A stretch of 26,896 nucleotides of DNA from Folioceros fuciformis (taxonomy: Eukaryota > Anthocerotophyta > Anthocerotopsida > Anthocerotales). The first letter of the stretch is position 1. Each line of letters starts with the position of its first letter. The translations under genes and the position numbers were made by a program. The stretch lies in contig JBNGIO010006003.1 of assembly GCA_049999805.1 (NCBI GenBank), forward strand, positions 1 through 26,896, written 5' to 3'. Positions 19,390-26,896 of this stretch are shown here, one piece after another. Under the pieces are notes generated by a model that saw only the letters and a list, made by a program, of their open reading frames with translations, searched no databases and had not been told where the DNA came from.

Positions 19390-20110
19390 AAATACTGAGA
19401 AGCACCTTCTAATCCCAACTTTAGCATCCCGTGGCGTGCAATTAACGAATTTTGTTGACAAGATGAGAATAGCATCTTGCATAGCTCAACAAGCTCTTCA
19501 AGATAATGTAAATAAATTTATAAATGAATGCATAGAGTGGGACTAAATTCCACTGCAAGTTGCCAACTTTTTTTAAAACTAAACTTTTGATCTAAACTTT
19601 AGCATCTCATTATATGCCATAAGAGCATTATCTAGACATCATGAGAATACCCTCTTGTAGAAATCAACAAATTCTACAAGATGATGTTAAGAAGTTTGCA
19701 TAATAATACTGAAAATGGGATTGAATAACCTTGCAAGTTTGCCAATTGTTTCCAAAATCAAACTATTAATCCAAACTTTGGCATTTCATTTCATATAGTA
19801 AACACACTATCTAGACATATTTGTAATATTACGTTGTAGAGCTCAATGAGTTCTACAACATGGTATAAAAAAGTGAACATAAAAATGTGTAGAACGGGAT
19901 ATAATGCCTTTGCAAGTTTGCCAAAAGTTTTAAAAATTAGTATTTTGATACAAAATTTGTCGTTTTCTTCAATGAGATCTATACATGTACTAGCGAAAGA
20001 TAAACACATTACTTGTAGAGCTTGATGTGCAAGGTGGCGTAAAAATTTGCGTGTAGTTATGTATAGAAAAGGATTAAATAATAATATTGCAAACTAGACC
20101 CAAAATCTAG
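19390..20110 (+). repeat. About four degenerate ~178-bp tandem repeats
   Basis: The anchor GCAAGTTTGCCAA recurs at 19555, 19733 and 19912, with a weaker GCAAACTAGACC at 20089, giving steps of 178, 179 and 177 bp. A second anchor (AACTTTAGCATC-like) recurs at about 19413, 19591, 19770 and 19949 with the same spacing. Other blocks such as TTGTAGA...TCTACAAGATGATGT also align between units. The array starts within the frame that follows the transposase-like fragment. Confidence 0.75.
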
Positions 20111-21283
20111 ACTTATACATCTTTAGGCCTAAATCTCTTTTGAGCTTGGACTAAGAGCTTTACCATCTTGATTTGGGTGAATTGTTGCAACTTACCTCAA
20201 TGCTTGCAAACACTTCTGCAAAACTATTGATGCTATCTGCAATCTTGTCCAGCCCACTATTTGAAAGCTTCATCTTTGCTTGTTTGAACACGTTCTTTAC
20301 TACTACACCTTTTAAAATTGTTACCTAAGTAAACAATGACTCACAAATCTTATTGTCTTAAGAAGTAGAAGGTGAAGGATGACCCCTAGTAGGTGTTGAT
20401 GGTGCAGGTAAAGATGATATGGGTGTGAGTATAGTAGAAACATGAGAGCACATAGAATGATTCATTCCGTATATGCTCTCAAAAACCCCTTTGGTAGAGC
20501 TGTCAGTTGCTGCAAGAAAAGAAGTCCATTTTGTGAACCCTAAGAATCTAGTTATTTAGCATCAAACAACAACTCCACGTTGATCACAAAAAAATGGCCG
20601 CAAAAATTAAATTGAAAATAAGATCCACATAAACCTTGCTTGGTGCATGTTATCCCACATGAGTGCTTTTCCCACCTTTTTAGTTGAAGCTATTTAAAAC
20701 ATGGTGCACATTACCAATAGCTATAATTGTTTTTAACTTTGGCATGGATCAAACTCTTGAGGCATCATGAGCTAGCATAATTCCTTCTTTTTTGGATATT
20801 GGAGTTTTGAGTCATATACCGTATGCTCGTATTCCAAAAGAGAAACGAATAAAATTGGATGATTAGAGTATTGCATATATCTTCCTTGGCTATTTTGAAG
20901 ATTCTTGAAGTTATCACTTATTTGCTCTACATACTTGAAAAATTATATTAAGTTGAGTTAAGTTAAAATGCATCCACTTATATATCATAAATGTTGTATG
21001 ATGTGCAAAGTAGTTGTCGTTATAATGATGTAATTTGCATTTACAAATGAGGAATTGCATGCAAAAATCCCTTAGCTCATGTTGCTGCTAAATCAAGTTT
21101 GTCTTCCTTGCAACCAAAACATTTATGAATCTCCAATAACGAGGAGTTAATCTTGGTGCTAGATATTTTGGGCAGGTTGGTGAGGAATAAGGAAAATTGC
21201 TAAAGAAAACCCGATGAAGGATTTCAAAGTGACCTCTAGTAAGGAGGTTGACAGATTATGATTGTCTTTTGGGCGATGATCTA
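20111..21283. other. AT-rich stretch without recognisable genes
   Basis: I find no long frame, RNA gene or clear repeat family here. Several lines are TE-like in texture (AT-rich, short broken frames), but nothing can be assigned to a family. Confidence 0.55.
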
Positions 21284-21481
21284 GATTATGGTTAATTGGC
21301 TTCGTAAAGGAATTTGGCAATTGGTGGCTAGCCTACAATCAATGATGTGGATTATGGGGATTAGGTTGTACGAAGGGATTTGGTGACTTATGGTTGGCCT
21401 CTAGACAATGACTTGGATTATGGGCATTGTATCCCTATAATGGGGCAAGGTGTAGGTTGCGGCTAGTTTTTACAAAGGTTT
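21284..21481 (+). repeat. 66-bp tandem repeat, three copies
   Basis: Units at 21284-21349, 21350-21415 and 21416-21481 each begin GATTATGG. The first two align along their whole length (TTGGCAATTGGTGGCTAGCC against TTGGTGACTTATGGTTGGCC), while the third is weaker. A further GATTATG lies at 21254. A 66-bp unit is a multiple of three, but the frames contain stops, so I do not call it coding. Confidence 0.65.
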
Positions 21482-21888
21482 GGCCAGCCATGTGATTGTT
21501 CCATGGGTTTAAAACTCTATTGGTAGGGGAAGGTCGATACTCCCATAGGAAGGTATGCCCTATTGCCTCTTGCTCTTCAGGTTATATTGTTTGCTCCAAA
21601 GCTAGCTCGCCTTTGGTTGAAAGTGGAGATATGCAAATACAAGAATTTAGTCCCACCAAACTCTTTATCTTTATGAGGGTGAAATTGTCTCCTCTTAGGA
21701 TCTATGGGTACTAGGTGTCCCAATTGGGCCTCTAGCCTTTATGGATTTTATGGTTGTAACTCTTGAGAAAGACATATGCCGATGACTTTTTAGTTTGGGA
21801 GACCTACATGTAGCTGTTAGGATTCTCTATTACATATTTACCATGTTGCCTGAGGTATTTCCTTAAGACATTGCCCTGTTCAACACTC
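21482..21888. other. Sequence downstream of the LINE C-terminal region
   Basis: This may be the 3' untranslated part of the minus-strand LINE. I could not find a poly(A) end (poly-T on this strand) or a target-site duplication that would fix its border. A 72-codon plus-strand frame here has no recognisable content. Confidence 0.35.
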
Positions 21889-24800
21889 CTAGTTAGTTTG
21901 AAGGGCTTTAACATAAAGATTATGCAAGTTTTCCAATCTCGCAAGCCAGACCGCCCTATCTAGTCCTAAGTCTTCCACCTTATCATCATCCTCCTCCGAG
22001 TCGGCTCCCCTACTATCCATGGAGTATGCATACCACCCTTCCCCTCCTAAGGCTGGTTGTTGCCTTAAGACCTGTTGCACCTTTTCCTCCAGTCCCTCGT
22101 GCAACCACAAAAAGATGAGTCTGACATGCCGGGCCCTTAAACCAAACTCCCCTTTGATCTCTTCTATCTCCTTCTACCGAGACTCAGATCTATTCCATAG
22201 ATGCCTCAGTTGGATAACGCCTCTCCGATAGGCTAACCCAAAAATTTGTGACCATATACCCTTGACCTGAACTCCTACACCCACAACCTCGAGAACCCCT
22301 GCAAACGAATACCAAGAACATCATCCGCACATGAAAATTCACCTAGAGTAATGTATCATTTAACCTCCAAGTAACTGCTCCAGATGGACTTGAGGAGTGG
22401 GGAGCATCGTGCAGTGTTGAGAATCAGTTTGTCGGCCAGAATGTTGTCGATAGATCTTCTTCCCCGGGGGACAGCCTGGGTGCAGTCCATATGTTGTGTT
22501 AGAAGGCTCTTCCAAGGATAGTACGTCGGATCGGCTGCTCTGACAACCCACTGGGCATGCAACACTTTCATCTTGGCAACCGGGTCCACCACCCCAAGAC
22601 CCCCCGACCCACGTGCCTGAATAATATGCTGCCAAGCCGCTTTAGAACACCCAACCATACTATCCCCCGAACGCTTCCACAGAAAGGAGGTCAACACCTG
22701 TTGTAAGCGTTTCACCTCTAACTTGGAAGGGACCCATAAGAGCAGATAGTACCATAAAGAGGCAGTAAGGATATGATTAATCACCACCAGCCTACCTGCC
22801 AGATTGAGCTCCAGTAGCTGAAGACTATCCGCTTTGCGAATAAACCTGAGGCATACGTACTTCCCAATCTCCTCATTCTCATCTTCCTCTTGAAACGGAA
22901 GCCCCAAATACTTGTGAGTTGAACCCGGAGTCACTTGCCTAATGTAGTTCATGCATTGAGGAATCTCCCCGTCCAAGTGGAGACACATCATGCACGTCTT
23001 ACTCCAGTTCACCTTACAACCAAATAGTTCGCCAAAGACCTTGACCTGTTGGAGCAGCGCTTTCAATGAGGCCTCCTCAGCCAAAGAAAAGAGTAGAGTA
23101 TCATCTGCAAATGCAGAGACCCTCAACTGCGTTCCATCAGGGTTCCGAATTCCCACCATTGCTGGGTCTTGCTTGACTGCTCTGAGAGAGAAGTCAATGA
23201 CGATAATAAATAAGAATGGAGCAAGGGGGCAACCTTGACGTACCAACCGAGAGATGCCAAAGCATTCCGTAAAGGACCCATTTACAGCCACCTTGGCTCC
23301 TGCGTCTTCACACAAAATGGCTATTCATCTGCAGAAATTGTTCCCAAGCCCAAAGCTACGCAAACATCACCACAGGAAATGCAATTCAACAGAATCATAA
23401 GCCTTGTAAAAGTCAAGGGAAATGAAGATGGCGGCTTTCTTCTGTACCTGAGAGTCATACTTGGCTTCCCTCAGGAGTAATAGGTTGTCCAGGATGCACC
23501 TGTTTTGAATAAACCCTCACTGTTCTTTCTCAATCCAGTCATCAAGAAAGGGACTAATTCGATTAGCCAATACCTTAGCAATCACCTTGTATGTGCACGT
23601 GAGCAAGGTAATTGGGCGCCAATTGGAGATTGAAAGGCTGGCATCTTGCTTAGGGAGTAGGGAAACTCCCCATGCTACCTTCTTCCCAAAACATACTAAC
23701 GGCTTCCATGAATAACGGTTGCATAAATTCCCACCCCCACAGCAGGAACTCGGGAGGGATGCCATCGTGTCCTGGGGATTTATCCCTCAGCATCCCCTTC
23801 GGGGCCTGGAACACCTCGTCAACAGTTATCGGCTTATCCAAATCCCTGCGCAGGTTAGCACACACTTTAGCCGAAAGTGCACCATAAGAAGAAGACCAAA
23901 GCCGTTCCCACCCTGCCGCCTTCCCAACACTTGAGAATCTGCCAACAAAAAAGAGGGTAATAAGAGCTTTTAGAGCTTCAAGCAATTCCTGCACCACGCC
24001 ACACGCGTCTGGAAGGGCTGGAATTCGCGTCCTATGTCGGTTAGAAGTCACCTTGTCGAAGAAGAACTTAGAGGGGTCGTCCCCCTCCCTCACCCACTTG
24101 ACTTTGGCCCGCTTAAACCAACCTCTCGCCCTGTCTTCTTCCAACTTGGCCAAAGCGCACTGCACCTTCGTTTTCCTGGCCTCCTCCGCACATGTGAGCT
24201 CCCGGCCTTCACAGCTCCTCTGTAATCAGCATAGGTCCTCCCTCAAAAAACAATCTTGTTGGCGTCGTTCTCGCGCTCGTTGAACCCCTAATCTCCTTAA
24301 ATACCTAGTCACCTCATTGTTAGCACACATCAATTTGACTGCCGCGTTATCTTCCCCCTACTCAACTCCCTGCCAGATACTTTTGATATCTTCAAAGACC
24401 CCTTTTTCCTTCAGTAAGGATGTGTTCATCCGAAAATTTTGCATAAACCTCCTTGGGCGCACACCCTCTGGCGCAAGCCCCAAGTGCAAGGTAATAGGAT
24501 GGTGGTTGGAAAGGATCGTACCAGCAAGAATACTGTATGACTGTACGAAGGCCAACCACCCTGAGGGTAGATAAAACCTGTCCAACCGGCGCGCTCCCAA
24601 ATTCTGTTGTTGTTGATTGGACCAACTAAACATCAAGGACTGAGGGTGGCGATGAGCCGGGAGGGCCACCCAGGGATCCTGCACAGCCAGGACCGTGTCT
24701 CTCAACTCCTACCAAGACATAGGCACCGCCCGGATATCTCTTGGGCTCTCCCCTCGAATGTCCTCACGACATTCAACAAAGTTGAAGTCACCCACCAACA

Positions 24801-24907
24801 TCCTCGGGATCTGCTTATCGAGTTGATCCCCCAACCTACACCAAAGGATGCTCCTATAAACAACGGCATTAGGAGCGTAAATATTGCAGATACAAACTGG
24901 GCCTTAT
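21889..24907 (-). mobile_element. Decayed non-LTR retrotransposon (LINE), 5'-truncated
   Basis: Read on the minus strand, one degenerate polyprotein runs through three parts. First comes the C-terminal half of an APE endonuclease, with NIYAPN, LVGDFNF and FSWSNQ, ending in SNHHPI where the family has SDHxP. Next is a reverse transcriptase, with KSPGHDGIPPEF, NWRPITLL, FISLDFYKAYDSV, RQGCPLAP and the catalytic FADD box. Last is a C-terminal region (LRARHVRLIFLWL to KALQTN) ending at the TAG at 21889. It is broken by in-frame stops at 24709, 24358, 24226, 23517, 23367, 23325, 22356 and 22174 and by frameshifts near 23,680 and 22,270. The endonuclease N-terminus and ORF1 are missing, as in the usual 5' truncation at insertion. 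Such elements insert by target-primed reverse transcription; this copy cannot encode an intact protein. Confidence 0.88.
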
Positions 24908-25128
24908 TTGCCTGTGATCTCTTGATCCAGGGCGTCAAGTCTCTTCATGATTTTCTGGAGCTGGTCCTCTATGGTGGTGCCGGTACTCTGCTGCGAAGTT
25001 CCTTCCTCCGTCGTTCTCACGACTTGAGGATCCGCCTGTGGCTCTTCCACAACAGCTTCGGTAAGCGGGGCCTTATCTAGCCTACGGCGTACCCTCTCCT
25101 CTCTGCCTGGCTCAGTAGGATTTGTCAT
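24907..25128 (-). pseudogene. Gag-like N-terminal fragment of an LTR retrotransposon
   Basis: This 74-codon frame starts MTNPTEPGREERVRRR and ends in a coiled-coil-like IEDQLQKIMKRLDALDQEI. It begins about 40 bp after a primer-binding-site-like sequence on the same strand, where gag normally starts. At its end the sequence passes straight into the truncated LINE endonuclease. A gag cut by a LINE insertion is one reading; a fragment of LINE ORF1 is the alternative. Confidence 0.4.
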
Positions 25129-25166
25129 CGTTAACTAGCGTACTAGTCAAAGATGCTTCAACCTAT

Positions 25167-25178
25167 GCTATGATACCA
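25167..25178 (-). other. Initiator-Met tRNA primer-binding site (candidate)
   Basis: The minus strand reads TGGTATCATAGC, which matches the complement of the plant initiator-Met tRNA 3' end (TGGTATCAGAGC) at 11 of 12 positions. It lies between the LTR-like block and the gag-like start, as expected for a retrotransposon on the minus strand. Confidence 0.55.
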
Positions 25179-25180
25179 AC

Positions 25181-25803
25181 AAGTAACACCCCCTTCAGTG
25201 GGGTGGGGCAGAACCACACAGTTAGAAGCAAAGGCAAGAGTTAGTAATTAAACACCAAACACATCACTAGGCCTCCAAGTAGCCGGCCCTCCTCTTCTAT
25301 GAGGACTCGCAGCCAGCAGCACCCTTGCTGCTGCTCTCTATTCAAATCACGAGTCAACAAGAACATACAGAGCTGGAGGGCTAAAGAGAACTCCCCATCT
25401 TTGCCTAAGCTAGGACCTTAGTTCTCCCTTCTCTTAACCTCCTCCCACAGCTCCTTCACAGCACACCTCTCATGTGCTCACAGCACACCTCTCATGTGCT
25501 CACAGCCCAAGCAACACATGCTCTCAAGGCGTAGCCCAAGCACCTAGTGCTCTCAAGGCTTTGAGGAGATACTGATCTCAACTCCACTGTACTAAACTGT
25601 CCTTAGCCCTTGGCTAGGTCCCCTTATTATACACAAGCTATAGTCTTTAACTTAGTAACTACATACTTAAGCCTTAAGCTATTGTTCACTACCACACACT
25701 TTTCCTAGGGCTGCATGCTTCTCATGCTCTTAGTAACCTGCTCTGCTAAACATGCCTCTGCATGGAGCTTTCTTACTTGGCACTCAAACCAACGTTGTTA
25801 CTT
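25181..25803 (-). mobile_element. Putative LTR of a minus-strand retrotransposon
   Basis: The 623-bp block is bounded by an exact 8-bp inverted repeat (AAGTAACA at 25181-25188, TGTTACTT at 25796-25803). These are close to the TGTAACA...TGTTACA ends common in plant LTRs, though the terminal TG/CA bases are altered. A TATAATAAG box lies near 25,630 on the minus strand. The 3' edge abuts the primer site. No second copy of the LTR is visible in the window, so the element is incomplete here and the call depends on the edge motifs. Confidence 0.45.
25459..25502 (+). repeat. 22-bp tandem duplication in the LTR-like block
   Basis: Two exact copies of CAGCACACCTCTCATGTGCTCA (25459-25480 and 25481-25502) stand side by side. 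A looser repeat of CCCAAGCAC and TGCTCTCAAGGC follows to about 25,560. Small duplications of this kind are common in LTR regulatory regions. Confidence 0.85.
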
Positions 25804-26174
25804 CCCCCCCCACTAGGAAAGAATCATTGCCCTTAGTGATAACCAGTGTAACGATCAATCATCGAGGAGCCTCTCTGGATATCCTCTAATGTTACCCAAA
25901 CTGGTGTTGAGATCCCACGCAACTTTACCATGTACTGTGGTAGAGTTCTGTTAGATTAGGTCATGAGCAGCCTTATCCAAGTTATTTAATTAGGGCTTGT
26001 TTGTTTGACACTCTAGATAGTATCTCACTGGTCACGTCTTTAGGAAATGCATGTTCAGGTCACAATGGTTTGGACGGGCACCGTACCCCTAGTTCTCACC
26101 ACGGGATCCTTTCTTAATCATCTTTGTTTTCATCTTTATCGAACTTCCTACATTCATAGCCTATTCATTGAATT
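25804..26174 (+). other. Region between the two primer-site candidates; possible plus-strand LTR
   Basis: If the plus-strand primer site at 26175 is real, this stretch would be the end of its 5' LTR. A C-rich tract (poly-G on the minus strand) lies at 25804-25811. I cannot set an LTR start, and no coding region is supported here. Confidence 0.25.
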
Positions 26175-26186
26175 TGTATCAGAGCC
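26175..26186 (+). other. Second primer-binding-site candidate, plus strand
   Basis: TGTATCAGAGCC equals the initiator-Met primer site TGGTATCAGAGCC with one G missing. An ATG follows 26 bp later (26213, MATQSKKVN), as in plant Copia gag genes, but the frame closes after 24 codons. Confidence 0.4.
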
Positions 26187-26896
26187 GTATGTAACTTCTT
26201 ACATCCTGGGAGATGGCCACTCAGTCTAAGAAAGTCAACCGTATTATCGGCTGTTATTCAGAACTTTGCTGGACTCCATCATGCTAAGGCCACTTCTCTT
26301 AGATAGCACCTTAGGAGTACTTGAAAATGCCTAACCGAAGGCATTACTCCGCAAGGACGCATTCTCGGTCGAGTTTAGAACACATTTCCTGCAACAGTAC
26401 ACGCGGCAGGCAGTCAATTCATGCACACACTGATTACAATTTTACAGATTCAGTTCTTGCACGAATACCTGCATCTGTTCAAAATTGCTGCTCATCTGTT
26501 GCTGTCATCCATTGTCTAACCTCAGACATGCTAGGCTTATATTGGACGCAGCAATTCGTGATAACCACTTGATCACAAAATCCAAGGTTAGCGGCCTCCT
26601 TTCTCAATCTAATCCAGATAGTTACATCTTGCAAAAAATCCGATCTCGATAGATTAGAGAACCAATTAATTGACTTGCACATTTTGGTAGAAAGGCTGCA
26701 TTACGTCTTCATCAACGAATTGCAAGCAGTGTCCAGTATCGCTGTAGCCAAGAAAAACATGTGTGAGTCGGAGCAAGCTCTATCCTCCTCCACCCTCTGA
26801 TCCGGGAGGCATATCCAAACCACTGGAAGCCAAGGGGACTTGGCACGCATCTGCCAATCCTCCCCAAGAAAAAGACAATCAAGATGTCTAGTGGAA
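26187..26896 (+). pseudogene. Possible degraded gag region downstream of the plus-strand primer site
   Basis: After the short MATQSKKVN frame, plus-strand fragments such as KDAFSVEFRTHFLQQY could be gag remnants, but stops and frame changes are frequent. I do not recognise a domain. Nothing else is supported to the end of the window. Confidence 0.2.

Noticed and set aside
21496-21714. 72-codon plus-strand frame
   Set aside because: No protein-like features, in AT-rich repeat territory antisense to the possible LINE 3' end.
26047-26229. 60-codon plus-strand frame across the primer-site candidate
   Set aside because: It overlaps the LTR/primer-site context and resembles no protein.

Overview
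The window looks like a nuclear segment of a land plant, probably a seed-free one (fern, lycophyte or bryophyte). The evidence is a Pol V largest subunit with a WG/GW tail and a DeCL domain, a PLS-class pentatricopeptide gene, an ER HSP70 split by 12 short GT-AG introns (89-161 bp), plant-type LINE and LTR retroelement remnants, and a eukaryotic tRNA. The lineage is inferred from gene style and is not proven.

Bases 1-17,500 are gene-dense and fairly GC-rich. In order they hold: NRPE1 (+), a single 6.5 kb open exon with its own internal tandem repeats; a PPR gene (-) converging on it with a 134 bp gap; prefoldin subunit 6 (+), rebuilt here from five small exons; a secreted alpha/beta hydrolase (+); a 35-bp tandem array interrupted by a 10-N assembly gap; tRNA-Thr(CGU) (-) with a T7 stop; and a 13-exon HYOU1/GRP170-type ER chaperone (-) ending in HDEL.

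From about 17,580 the sequence turns AT-rich and repeat-rich. I see a 43-bp duplication, a possible PIF/Harbinger transposase tail, about four degenerate 178-bp tandem units, a 66-bp tandem repeat, and a decayed LINE (endonuclease, reverse transcriptase and C-terminal region) on the minus strand. The LINE adjoins what looks like the start of a minus-strand LTR retrotransposon (gag-like ORF, initiator-Met primer site, 623-bp LTR-like block). A second primer-site-like sequence on the plus strand suggests a head-to-head neighbour.

The genes do not form one pathway. NRPE1 acts in RNA-directed DNA methylation, and PFD6 and HYOU1 are both folding factors, in the cytosol and ER respectively. I found no clearly new biological system. 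The points most worth checking are the intronless NRPE1 with an enlarged insert in its zinc clamp and a tandemly expanding Argonaute hook, the gapped 35-bp array, and the nested retroelements. Splice sites come from reading GT/AG, phase and protein-family continuity, so single-base errors in coordinates are possible.
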